Assembly: GCA_026874595.1 (NCBI GenBank)
Contig: CM049316.1
Coordinates: forward strand, 77,411,676-77,475,675
Origin: Sipunculus nudus
Taxonomy: Eukaryota > Annelida > Sipuncula > Golfingiida > Sipunculidae
Length of the DNA stretch: 64,000 bases
Direction of reading: 5' to 3'
Below the pieces are notes generated by a model that was not told the DNA's origin, did no database searches, and worked only from the letters and a program-made list of their open reading frames with translations. Each line of letters starts with the position of its first letter. Positions within the stretch are counted from its first letter, which is position 1. This document shows positions 48,818 through 60,554 of the stretch, in pieces. The translations under genes and the position numbers were made by a program.

Positions 48818-50712
48818 TTAAGGCCTACAGGCCTAATGCGAACCTGTGCAAAGTTTGGGAGTATGAATGGAGGTTTTTTTAGCGAACCTGTGAGCTTATG
48901 CGATGGTGTGGCGTCGTCCGGCTGTATTGATTATAACCTGGTTCAGGATGCATTGGTGACAAACTTACAAGTCCCTGAGTTGATGTAAAATATTCTTTAT
49001 TTTAACTATACAGGAGAGGGTATGCCAGGCCCCTGTTCAGGCTTGGCCCCCAGTTTGTAATGACTCTCCCCCACCACATATCTTCAATCAAGATTCATAA
49101 AACCATTTGTAAACCAATCAGAGATTTCCCTGACGTGTCACAACAGATGTGCACAGGAGCTGAATGAAAGTGCAATTAGACTGAATGGAGTTGCCATGTA
49201 ATCAAGGCTAAGCAATTACAGTCATTTTGTAAATACCTGGCAACTCAGCTCCGACATTTGAATACACAAAGTCCTAATTAACTGCAACTTACATAATATA
49301 TAACGATGTTGAAATACCGAGAGTGAGAATTGTAGTAATAGACTGGCCCTTAGTACATTACACGGCATCCGCCGTGTGTCGTGCGTCGTCTGTATGTTAA
49401 CCTAAACTATCTTGAAAACGGCAAGAGTGAGCATCATGAAATTTTATGCAAAAAATCAGTCATCTAAAAAACTCTATCAGATTTTGTTTAATTTTTGGCT
49501 AACTGCATTTTCTTAAATCTTATAGGGAAAAAGCTAAAAAGAGGTTTAAAAATCTTCTTCTCCGAAACTGTTCAGCCAGATTGTCCAATATTTCACAGAA
49601 ATGATTCCTGGAACAATCTCTCTCAAGTTTGTTCGAATGGTTTAAGTTCCGTGATTTTTCGCCAATTTACAGGAAGTTGAACTTAATCATCTGTCCAAAA
49701 AAGCATACTAAAATTACAATCTCAGAAATGGCTGGAGCTATCATCACATAATTTTATGCCAATGTTGGTCACATTAGTTATATCTGAATTGAGGTATTTG
49801 TGGCGCCCCCTGCATCGGCCTTTTTTGTACGGGGTCATCAGTGCTCGTATCATACTGACGGCTACAAAAATTTTCTTCTCTGAAACCATATGGCCAAATT
49901 GTTTAATATCGCACAGAAATGATCCTAGGGTAGTGCTTTCTGAAGTTTATTCAAATGGTCTCAGTTCAGTGACTTTTGGCTGAGTTATGGGAAGCTGAAT
50001 TTAGTCATATGCTATAACAGCCCATTTTCGCTCAGTGGCTATAAATATCTTCTTCTCAAAAACCACTGGGCCAAATTCTTAAATCGGAGACATTATTTAT
50101 CCTTAGATGTTGATAATTCAAGTTTGTTCAAATAGTTTTGGTTCAGTAAATGTTGGCTGAGTTATAGGAAGCTTAACTTAGCCATTTTGCTGTATTTTTC
50201 CATATGAGTTATAAACCTGCAAAACGTGTTTTTGCCTGACACCAGTGAGGCCAATTTGTTTAATATTTTACAAGAATAATCCCCTGAATAATTCTTATAT
50301 TGATTGTCTTTTATGGTTCCAAAGAATGAATTTTGGCTGAATTATAAAGATTGAATTGAGGCATTTTACCATATATGTTAGCTGTGTGAAGCAGATACAT
50401 TTAGCTTGGCACCAGTTTATCAGCATCCGTTACATCATGCCTCTAGACATTTAGATTTCAGGTTTATCTATAGTTAATATTGAAAAGAATTTTTTTAAAA
50501 GCTTTTAAAAAATGTGGATTTATGATTTTAGATATTCCTCATGCCAGGCAATGTTTACAAACACAGGTATACAGCTCTCTGTGGGTATATAAAGAGGGTT
50601 GTACATGGATTACAAATAATTGGTATCAATACTCAACTTTATTACAAGATTTTGCCATCGGTGAGATGTATCTGTATTATAATTTTGCATTCAATATGCA
50701 TCTGTAGTAATT
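48818..50712 (+). mobile_element. F2 fragments: inverted 3' end, 5' head and core monomers
   Basis: An F2 3' end on the minus strand (AGGCCTACAGGCCTAATGCG, about 48822) is followed at once by a plus-strand F2 head AGCGAACCTGTGAGC (48883). Between 49380 and 50340 about four diverged ~200-bp monomers repeat 'ccaaattgtttaatat' and 'gttcaaatggttt' blocks. The part 48930-49380 shows nothing I recognise. Confidence 0.5.
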
Positions 50713-50713
50713 T

Positions 50714-51954
50714 TAGCGAACCTGTGAGCTAATGCAATGTTGTGGCGTCATCTGTACGTTAGCCCATACTATTTCGAAAGCAACTGGAGCTAGTATCATG
50801 AAATTTAATGCAAAAAATTAGCCATCTGAAAAAACTCTACATTTTCTTAAATTTTATATTTTACCAACAGGCCAAGATTGTTTCTGCATCTGTTAATAGG
50901 TTGAGAAACTGCCAACTGTTTCAGATTTGGCTACAGATAAAGAGTTTATTCAGTGCAGCCAGATATAGGTCATGGGTTCAGTCAGTGCAGCCAAGCACAA
51001 GCCATGTGATCACATCATGGGTGACATGTGAACACCTCATGGGCACCATGTGATCACCTCATTCAGGCCATGCCCCTCAGGGCTACATGTGGAGCCAATC
51101 TGTGACCTTCTGCAATGGTGTGGCTACTATTTCAGATTTGGCAACAGACCAAAAGTCAGTCTGGATCTATCCATAGCTTTGGCATACTGCCAACTGTATC
51201 AGATTAGGCAACAGGTCAAGTGTTCACTCAGTGCAGCCAGGTATAGGTCAGTAGATCACTCAGTGCAGTAGCTGCATTCTATTTATAGCGTTGGCAGACT
51301 GTCCACTGCATCAGATTTGGCACCAAAGTTTAGCCTGGATCTATTTATAGCTTTTGCAGACTGCCAACTGTGTCAGATTATGCAACAGGTCATGAGTTCA
51401 CTCAGTGCAGCCAGGTACAGGTAAAAAATTCACTCAGTCTAGCCAGGTGCAGGTCATGAGTTCTCTCAGTGCAGTAGCCTGAGCCAGCAAATTTGTCACA
51501 GTTCACTCGGGGCAACCGCCTTTCTCACCTAAGCCTGGTCAGCCACATGCATCAGACTCAAGATAAGTTTGTATATTGGCATGATATTCTGAACTGTCTA
51601 TGTGTCTTTGGTGGCTTTCTCGTTCACAAGACAGGTGTCGCCACCTACAATGACTTTTGCACAGTATATATGCCTGCTTATTTCTACAGAGGATATATCA
51701 GCCTGAAATTGGGCATATGTATATCTCTGATAGCTTCATTGTATACACGACTGGTGGTGCCAGCTACAATCATTTTTGTGTTGTGTGCACCAATGACAGA
51801 ATTTCAGCAGTGATGTTTGTGTAACTGTTTCTTATTCAAAATGTTAAATACTTGCATTGTTCATATACATGAGAAGTAATGGTCCAGCATTTAAGCATTA
51901 TACAAGGTGTATTTCCCAATGCACAGGTTCGCACTAGGCCTGTAGGCCTTGTTA
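50714..51954 (+). mobile_element. F2 element with both ends, ~1.24 kb
   Basis: Starts AGCGAACCTGTGAGC and ends CACAGGTTCGCACTAGGCC, TGTAGGCCTTGTT. The two ends share the 11-bp inverted motif GCGAACCTGTG. The core contains irregular repeats with 'cactcagtgcagccaggt' (about 50940-51500) and a decayed palindrome near 51630. No transposase. Confidence 0.65.
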
Positions 51955-53720
51955 AAATTTAATATTGATCCTCTTTAAGTCCTGCATATCTACCTTAGTC
52001 ATTATGATTTCAGCATAATGGACGTTTCGGACCTGCAAAATTCAGACTAGGACATTTTAAACTAGAATATGGGTAGTCGACAAGCGACTATGTGTATCCG
52101 CAGAAATCGGAGTGGGACGGGTGAAGGGAGGCATGGATTAAGTGGCAAGGGGAATAGAGTGAGGTGTGTTGCATATTAGCATGGATGTCTGCAGAGTAAA
52201 CCTGAATGTAGGTTGCGCCACCTGTCAAAAAATCGAGAAAGTTGTTAAGGATGTATAAACCTGCAAATTTCAGGTCGATAAGTCAAACCACTTCTGAGAT
52301 ATGAGTGCTTTTATCCCGAGGCAAATGAACAGATGGAAAGTGTGCATAAATGGTTACAGGTGGCGCCACCAGTTTTGCCTATGATGAATAGCTATGTGAG
52401 ATCTATACACATGCAAAATTTGGCCCAATCGGTTCCCGAGATATGAGCTTGGATGTCTGCAGAGTAAACCTGAATGTAAGTGGCGCCACTTGTCATAAAA
52501 TCAAGAGAGCTGTCCAGGATGTATAAACCTGCAAAATTTCAGGTGGATACGTCAAACCACTGCTGAGATATGAGTGATTTTATTACAAGGCAGATGAACA
52601 GATGGACGCTGTGCACAAATGGTTACATGTAGCGACACCAGTTGTGTCGATGATGAAAAGCTATGTGAGATCTATACACATACCAAATTTTAGCCCAATC
52701 GGTCAAACGGTTCCCGAGATATGAGCTTGGATGTCTGCAGAGTAAACGTGAATGTAGGTGGCACCACTTATCATAAAATAGAGAAAGCTGTCAAGGATGT
52801 ATAAACCTGCTAAATTTCAGGTGGATAAGTCAAACCATTGCTGAGATATTAGTGATATTTTCCCAAGGCAGATGAACAGATGGACGCTGTGCAAAAATGG
52901 TTGCAGGTGGCGCCACCATTTTAGTGTATGTTATAAAGCTATCAAAGGGCTACATTTGTGCAAACTTAGCCTGATCGGTCAAACGGTTCCCGAGATATGT
53001 GGGTTTATTTGTGTGGAAACAGATGCTCAAATGGAGGAAGGTCAGGGGTCAACCAAAAATGAGGGCGCATCAGTTCACATGTGACCTGATGATAAACCCG
53101 ATTCGCTTAAATTGCAAACCAAGTTTTTTCAAACAGTTGAAAGATATAGTTTCAATAATCTGGTAATTGTGCATCTAGACATTGTGTCTAGACGTCTAGA
53201 CGCTGTGTCTAGACGTCTACACACATTGTCTAGACACCTGCCAGAGCCAGGTCAGTTGCCATGGTGATGTCTGGACCCCACCTGTTTGTACTCAGTGACC
53301 TCTTGACTTGGCTGCTGAAACTCAGCATGTTGTCAATTCTGTTTTTAAACACAGAAAGCCTTTTTCAATTTGCCACAATGCTTTTTAAAGCTGTATTTAC
53401 CCGATTCTTATAAAACTGGCAGAACCCTACCATAGAATAATTCTTGAAAAGTTTAAACCAATCAGCTTAACAATTTCATCATAAATCAGTGTATAAGCTA
53501 GAAGAGTTTAAAATTACATTTTCGCTTGTAAAAACGCATCAATGTAGGTGGCGCCACTTATACCTCAGTTTCAGATATGACATAAGTGACAAACATTAGT
53601 ATAAAATTTGGTGATTATAGGTCTAGCCGTTTCTGAGAATTTAATTTTAGTGTGCTTTTTTGACAGATGACTAAGTTCAGCCTCCTGTAACTTGGCCAGG
53701 AGGTTAGACTTAGCGTCTAG
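51955..53720 (-). mobile_element. F2/F4 composite, minus strand
   Basis: Reverse-orientation counterpart of 1690-3130: F4 3' end at 52064-52115, core palindromes at 52359 and 52906, the CTAGAC palindrome cluster at about 53173-53240, and F2-type monomers to 53720. Neither F2 terminus is intact. It shows that the F2+F4 combination has multiplied as one unit. Confidence 0.55.
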
Positions 53721-53805
53721 ACACATATTCTAGACACAGAATGCCCAGATTAGAATTATTGGAACTATATCTTTCAACTGTTTAAAAAAACTTGGTTTGC
53801 ATTTT

Positions 53806-55442
53806 TAGTGAATCTATGAGCTTATGCAATGGTGTGGCGTCATCCGTCTTCCGTTGTCCGTCGTGCGTCATAGCTATCTCAAAAAAAGGCAGGAGCTAGT
53901 GTCACCAAATGTTTTGCAAAAAAAATTTGTCATCTAAAAAGTTCTATCGGATTTTGATTATTTCTTGGCTAACTGCATTTTCTTAGATTTTATAGGGAAG
54001 AAGCTAAAAAACATTCAAAAATGTTCTTCTCCGAAACCATGCTGCCAAATGTTCTGTTCATCTGTTTCAATAATCCTCCCTGGTAAAAAGAACATATCCC
54101 CCTGAATATCCTGACTGATACATCCTCGTTGTATCCACCAAAACAGAGTTTTGCGGATACTATGTTTTCAGCCGGATGCCGCAGCCGCCGCTTAGGTTTC
54201 CGGAGAACTCCGTAACCACTGGGCAGAACTTTTTTAAATTATGATCGGGTCACATGTGAATTGCTGCGCCCTCATTTTTGGTTGACTTCTGTACTTTCCT
54301 CTCTGCCCAGCGTCCATTTGTGCGTCTGTTTCCACACATAAATCCACATATTTCGGGAACCGTTAGACCGATCAGACTAAAACTGTAGCCCTTAGATAGC
54401 TTTATAACATACACTAAAAATGGTGGCGCCACCTGCAACCATTTTTGCACAGCGTCTATCAGTTTATCTGCCTTGGGATAAAATCACTCATATCTCGGCA
54501 GTGGTATGATCTATCCACCTGAAATTTTGCAGGTTTATACATCCTAGACAGCTTTCTTGATTTAATGACAGATGGCGCCCCCTTCATTTACGTTTATGCT
54601 GCAGACATCAAAGCTAATCTCGGGAACCTTTTGACCGATTTGGCCAAAATTTTGCATGTGTATAGATTTCACATAGCTCTTTTTCAAACGCAAAACTGGT
54701 GGCGCCACCTGCAACAATTTTTGCACAGCATCCGTTTGTTTGTCTGCCGTAATATAAAATCACTCATATCTCGGCAGTGGTTTGACATATCTGCCTAAAA
54801 TTTTGCAGGTTTTTACATCCTGGATAGCTTTCTCAATTATATGGCAGGTGTCACCACCTACTTTTATGTTTACGTTGCAGACATTCAGGCTTCTATTCAG
54901 GACTGGTTTGACATATCCCCCTGAAATTTTGCATATGTATAGATCTTATATAGCTCTTAGTCATATACAAATTGGTGGCGCCACCTGCCGCCATTTTTTC
55001 ACAGCGTCCACCTGTTTGTCTGCTGTGGGATATAATCACTCATATACAAGTAGTGGTTTGAGTTATCTGCTTAAAATTTTGCATATGTATACAACTTGGA
55101 CAGCTTTCTGGATTTTGTGGTAGGTGGCGCAACCTACTTACACATTTCGGCTGCAGACATCCATGCTAATATGCAACACACCTCACTCTATTTCCCCTTG
55201 CCACTCAATCCATGCCTCACTTCACCCGTCCCACTCTGATTTCGGCGGATACATGTAGTCACTTGTCGACTGCCCGTATTCTAGTTTTAAAATGTCCTAG
55301 TCTGAAACTTGCAGGTCTGAAACATCCATTTTGCTGAAATCATAATACTAAGGTAGATATGCAGGACATAAGAGGATCAATATTAAATTTAAAAAATAAT
55401 CCCCCATTCATACTCCTGTATTCATTGGCCTGTAGGCCTTGT
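53806..55442 (+). mobile_element. F2 element with an F4 element nested inside
   Basis: A diverged F2 head (AGTGAATCTATGAGC) at about 53807 and the F2 terminal hairpin GGCCTGTAGGCCTTGTT at about 55428-55441. The F2 body is broken at about 54132 and resumes at about 55292. Confidence 0.55.
54133..55291 (+). mobile_element. F4 element, ~1.16 kb, nested in F2
   Basis: 5' hairpin GTATCC(A)CCAAAAC with partner GTTTTGCGGATAC. Core palindromes are exact at 54422, 54698 and 54974. The 3' end has GGCGGATAC, a GTAGTC...GACTGC stem and TATTCTAG-TT. Its terminus CTAG-TT matches that of F3. Confidence 0.6.
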
Positions 55443-55740
55443 TTCGAATTTTTACGAATTTTTACGAATTTTTCTCTATTTTTTAGACCTTCACTCTGGG
55501 AGTCACGAGTTAACGTTGGGGTTACACAGTTGGCCTCCTTTTTCACCCACCCACTGTGTCTTATCCTACGTGCATTAATGGGTGAGTCTACTTATACTGT
55601 AGGGATAGGGGAGAGCGGGGAGATGCGAGATATCTAAAAACATAATTTGTGCTTTGCTTTTAATAGCGAGGTCAATTATTTAAATGAATACTGTATGATA
55701 TATGAAAGCCCCTATAAAAATTACAAGTGGTTTAAACCTA
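55443..55740. other. Interval with no assignable feature
   Basis: F1-like T-tract at first, then unassigned sequence with a 'taggggagagcgggg' block near 55605 that might be the outer end of the pogo-type element to the right. This is a guess. Confidence 0.3.
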
Positions 55741-56178
55741 ACTCATTTTTAATTAAGGAACATAAGCTCAAGAAATTTTTCACAAAATAGGGGTCAACTG
55801 GGGCAGAGTTGGGGTGATGTTGGACTCTGCTTCGGGTGAAGTGGGAAAATACTGATTCTTTGATGAAAATCAACAACTTGTGTTCGAGAAATGCTTTATT
55901 TCTCTCATTTCTGTCCAGGTAACCGTGTTAAAGTAAAATTATACATAACAGTATCCCCTCTGCCATGAGAAAATCTGAAATTAACTCAAAATTATCCATG
56001 AAAAATGAAATATGTCCAACAACGCCTTAAATATACCAACAGACTAGAAAAAAAATTACTGATACATGCTGTCTCTGTGTGGAGAAGATTATAGCTGTTA
56101 ACGTAAATGACCGAGGGAAAAGTGTGAAAACATTTTTTAAAAAATGCTTATTACTAGGTAAGGAAGGCCAGATGCCAT

Positions 56179-56802
56179 TCATTTAATGAACATCCAGGCT
56201 TCCATCGGAAAGATAACACCCTCTTTGGTTCGTGCTGTTGTTCCTTTGCATATTGGTTTAGGCAGGATAAGCTTTATGTCCTTTTTTTTGGTGGATGCTA
56301 TGTCTGCAACATTTAGCTTTACAGAGTTGTTTTTAACCTTTTGACTCTTTCTGAGGAACTCTATTTCACAGTCACTGTCGATGTCAAACTCGCTCAATAT
56401 TTTCCTGACGTAGTAATCATTTCTTATGTTATGTTGTAGTAGGCATTTCTTATGCTGCGGGAACTCCACTAAGACATAGCTGTCTATGGTTACATCTGCA
56501 AAATTATTAGTTCCAATCTGCAATCGTTCGATTACTCCCTCATCATCCGTAGCATCTGTTACATCATGATCAGTGTCCGATAAAATGGGCTGTACCTCAT
56601 CGTCTGATGAGGATGAACTGTCATCTTTCTGTGCAGAGCCAGATCTTTTCTTTGCAGAGCTACACATAAGCTTTTTTCTAACTTTCTTCAAAGATTCTCT
56701 TTGAACTTTCTTGGCCGCATGAAGGAAAGACTCTTCTTTCAATCGTTTAAGCTCTGGTGTTGATGTAGTTATCATTGTCTTCCCTCTTTTCTTTCCACAA
56801 TG

Positions 56803-56814
<12 letters not shown>
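56179..56814 (-). CDS. C-terminal part of a pogo/Tigger-type transposase (copy 1)
   Basis: An open frame of 211 codons. The first dozen residues come from a TA microsatellite, so the biological start is not at 56814; the meaningful part begins around KKRGKTM. It has a basic region, a serine/acidic stretch (SSSSSDDE) and a C-terminal block with 'YVLVEF', 'YYVRKIL' and 'IEFLRK' motifs. From knowledge of the family, this resembles the region that follows the DDE domain in many invertebrate pogo/Tigger proteins. There is no catalytic domain, so it can only be a 3' exon or fragment. It is the more intact of the two copies: its eight-T run keeps the frame open to the end. Confidence 0.55.
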
Positions 56815-56841
<27 letters not shown>

Positions 56842-56844
<3 letters not shown>

Positions 56845-57910
56845 TCAAGCCCACTTTTGTCATATCGGTTAATAGAAAATCCCGTTACATAAATCTGAAA
56901 TCCCAAACCATTTCCTATATAAACAATGGTAAATCTGCCCGTTTAATATCATGGAATATTGTCATAACCCCGTTTATTGTCATGCTTGGAACCCGCTTGG
57001 AACATGCTTGGACACAACGATCAACTAGGCCAAGAGCCTGTAATCGGTCAGGCCTATCAAACGATCGCATCTCCCACCTGTGTACGGCAGGCAAGTACAG
57101 TTATGCATGCGAGTCACTCCTCGGCACTTAGCTAATTAACATCTTAAGATACCACGGTAACCAAGATCATTTTTCTTCGAACATTAATAAGGGCGATGTT
57201 TACCATCACATATCATACATAATTAACTCCTGGCCTTTGAAAGGCCGCGTTTTAAACTTCAGTGGCATTTCGCCGAGATGATATAAAGCACAAGCTCTAA
57301 ACGTTGCTTACGACTGGAAATCCCCATTATGGGTCAACGAAAAGCTGGAGGACTTGTGAGCACTGGAGGAGATACTTGGTCAAAAACCTCAAAGGCGAAA
57401 CTTCAGAAAGTTGACAATGGCATGACGATGTCCGCTCCCTGAACAGTCCTATCATAAAGACGATCATGGAAGTTTGAGACATTAATAAGATATCCGGAAA
57501 ATAAGGCGCAATAGTCGGGCAAAGAATTATTTAGTAAAATAGTTTGTTACAAATAACGTTAAAACTGTGTCGTATATTTCAAGAAATTTTATCACATGAC
57601 CCAGAAGCTACGTCTCTTTCTGTTGTTGGCAAGTCGGATTTTGTCAGTTATTGCGGCAGGCGGCATACAACTTACAGGAAATAAATTTTCAGGAGTGCAT
57701 AAACGTAACTAGATATGCCGTTGTGCAATAAAAATATTCATAAACGATCCTGTTTACTGTTTATGACAATATATTTAATATCATACGAGACATAACGCTT
57801 CTTCTAGGAATCAAAAGTACATCGATGTTGAATCCCGGATAATGTCACATTCCGGTTATTATCATTATTTATGCATGCACCACCGATATGACAATAAGCG
57901 GGCTTCACTA
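56842..57910. mobile_element. ~1.07-kb element with pogo-like terminal inverted repeats
   Basis: Left end CAGTCAAGCCCACTTTTGTC; right end is its imperfect inverse (...AAGCGGGCTTCACTA), about 29 bp with one gap. It lies in a TA run, consistent with a TA target. CAGT-type ends with TA insertion fit the Tc1/mariner-pogo group. No open frame of note, so non-autonomous. Confidence 0.65.
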
Positions 57911-58369
57911 TATATATATATATTACTCATTTTTAATTAAGGAACATAAGCTCAAGAAATTTTTCACAAAATAGGGGTCAACTGGGGCAGAGTTGGGGTG
58001 ATGTTGGACTCTGCTTCGGGTGAAGTGGGAAAATACTGATTCTTTGATGAAAATCAACAACTTGTGTTCGAGAAATGCTTTATTTCTCTCATTTCTGTCC
58101 AGGTAACCGTGTTAAAGTAAAATTATACATAATAGTATCCCCTCTGCCATGAGAAAATCTGAAATTAACTCAAAATTATCCATGAAAAATGAAATATGTC
58201 CAACAACGCCTTAAATATACCAACTGACTAGAAAAAAAATTACTGATACATGCTGTCTCTGTGTGGAGAAGATTATAGCTGTTAACGTAAATGACCGAGT
58301 GAAAAGTGTGAAAACATTTTTAAAAAAATGCTTATTACTAGGTAAGGAAGGCCAGATGCCATTCATTAA

Positions 58370-58960
58370 ATGAACATCCAGGCTTCCATCGGAAAGATAA
58401 CACCCACTTTGGTTCGTGCTGTTGTTCCTTTGCATATTGGTTTAGGCAGGATAAGCTTTATGTCCTTTTTTTTTGGTGGATGCTATGTCTGCAACATTTA
58501 GCTTTACAGAGTTGTTTTTAACCTTTTGACTCTTTCTGAGGAATTCTATTTCACAGTCACTGTCGATGTCAAACTCGCTCAATATTTTCCCGACGTAGTA
58601 AACTGGGCATTTCTTATGCTGCGGGAACTCCACTAAGACATAGCTGTCTATGGTTACATCTGCAAAATTATTAGTTCCAATCTGCAATCGTTCGATTACT
58701 CCCTCATCATCCGTAGCATCTGTTACATCATGATCAGTGTCCGATAAAATGGGCTGTACCTCATCTTCTGATGAGGATGAACTGTCATCTTTCTGTGCAG
58801 AGCCAGATTTTTTCTTTGCAGAGCTACACATAAGCTTTTTTCTAACTTTCTTCAAAGATTCTCTTTGAACTTTCTTGGCCGCATGAAGGAAAGACTCTTC
58901 TTTCAATCGTTTAAGCTCTGGTGTTGATGTAGCTATCATTGTCTTCCCTCTTTTCTTTCC
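58370..58960 (-). pseudogene. C-terminal transposase fragment (copy 2), frameshifted
   Basis: Same coding segment as 56179-56775. A short deletion near 58602 removes part of the 'LLQHNIRNDYY' region, and a nine-T run (eight in copy 1) shifts the frame so that it ends early at 58442. This copy lies next to the catalytic fragment at 60555-61504 in the right order and orientation to be its 3' part. Confidence 0.6.
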
Positions 58961-58966
58961 ACAATG

Positions 58967-59009
<43 letters not shown>

Positions 59010-59012
<3 letters not shown>

Positions 59013-60073
59013 TCAAGCCCACTTTTGTCATATCGGTTAATAGAAAATCCCGTTACATAAATCTGAAATTCCAAACCATTTCCTATATAAACAATGGTAA
59101 ATCTGCCCGTTTAATATCATGGAATATTGTCATAACCCCGTTTATTGTCATGCTTGGAACCCGCTTGGAACATGCTTGGACACAACGATCAACTAGGCCA
59201 AGAGCCTGTAATCGGTCAGGCCTATCAAACGATCGCATCTCCCACCTGTGTACGGCAGGCAAGTACAGTTATGCATGCGAGTCACTCCTCGGCACTTAGC
59301 TAATTAACATCTTAAGATACCACGGTAACCAAGATCATTTTTCTTCGAACATTAATAAGGGCGATGTTTACCATCACATATCATACATAATTAACTCCTG
59401 GCCTTTGAAAGGCCGCGTTTTAAACTTTAGTGACATTTCGCCGAGATGATATAAAGCACAAGCTCTAAACGTTGCTTACGACTGGAAATCCCCATTACGG
59501 GTCAACGAAAAGCTGGAGGACTTGTGAGCACTGGAGGAGATACTTGGTCAAAAACCTCAAAGGCGAAACTTCAGAAAGTTGACAATGGCATGACGATGTC
59601 CGCTCCCTGAACAGTCCTATCATAAAGACGATCATGGAAGTTTGAGACATTAATAAGATATCCGTAAAATAAGGCGCAATAGTCGGGCAAAGAATTATTT
59701 AGTAAAACAGTTTGTTACAAATAACGTTAAAACTGTGTCGTATATTTCAAGAAATTTTATCACATGACCCAGACGCTACGTCTCTTTCTGTTGTTGGCAA
59801 GTCGGATTTTTGTCAGTTATTGCGGCAGGCGGCATACAACTTACAGGAAATAAATTTTCAGGTGTGCATAAACGTAACTAGATATGCCGTTGTGCAATAA
59901 AAATATTCATAAACGATCCTGTTTACTGTTTATGACAATATATTTAATATCATACGAGACATAACGCTTCTTCTAGGAATCAAAAGTACATCGATGTTGA
60001 ATCCCGAAAAATGTCACATTCCGGTTATTATCATAATTTATGCATGCACCACCGATATGACAATAAGCGGGCT

Positions 60074-60079
<6 letters not shown>
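59010..60079. mobile_element. Second copy of the ~1.07-kb pogo-like element
   Basis: Same ends as 56842-57910, duplicated with the whole unit and not inserted separately. TA runs on both sides. Confidence 0.65.

Positions 60080-60130
<51 letters not shown>
60079..60130. repeat. (TA)n microsatellite
   Basis: About 50 bp of AT dinucleotides at the right end of the duplication. Confidence 0.95.
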
Positions 60131-60133
<3 letters not shown>

Positions 60134-60210
60134 TTGCCAGGCTGGTTCAATGTATATAAATGGAAAGGGTATACATAGATAAGGTAGTTCACTGCCGGTG
60201 GGTACCGACT

Positions 60211-60232
60211 TCTCTCTCTCTCTCTCTCTCTT
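60211..60232. repeat. (CT)n microsatellite
   Basis: About 22 bp of CT dinucleotides. The interval 60240-60540 beyond it has no recognised feature. Confidence 0.9.
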
Positions 60233-60554
60233 TGAAAGGCAGTGTTTTTAAACACTAGAAAAATCACTCAGAGAGCGCAGACCCCAACCAAGTTAGCTCA
60301 ATGCTCCCTATGGCATTGTCAAAAATGCAGCATTTTCCTATATAAAAAAAAATATCTGATCCAGATGGCTATCGAGATCACCCCAAAAGTACAAGCAATT
60401 GTTCCTTGTATCATTGCGAAGCATAAAATGTTTATTGTTGCTATTAGACAGACATAAAAGCAACTACCGAAAGCATAAACGTAACCTCAGCCCTGTAATG
60501 GAGGGGGTAATAACATGAAATGGAAATTAATATTTCTTCATTTACTCAGAATTA

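Larger units (their letters stand above)
55741..57924. repeat. Tandem duplication, first unit (~2.18 kb)
   Basis: From ACTCATTTTTAATTAAGG to the TA run before the next ACTCAT. It contains the C-terminal transposase frame and a ~1.07-kb inverted-repeat element. The second unit is 57925 to about 60110. Confidence 0.85.
57925..60110. repeat. Tandem duplication, second unit (~2.19 kb)
   Basis: Near-identical to 55741-57924. Differences include a deletion near 58602 and a longer T run near 58466. It ends in a longer TA microsatellite. Confidence 0.85.

Noticed and set aside
91-55442. Classifying F1-F4 as ordinary inverted-repeat MITEs
   Set aside because: The inverse motif is not at the 3' end but inside a hairpin terminus, and filled/empty comparison shows no target duplication beyond TT.
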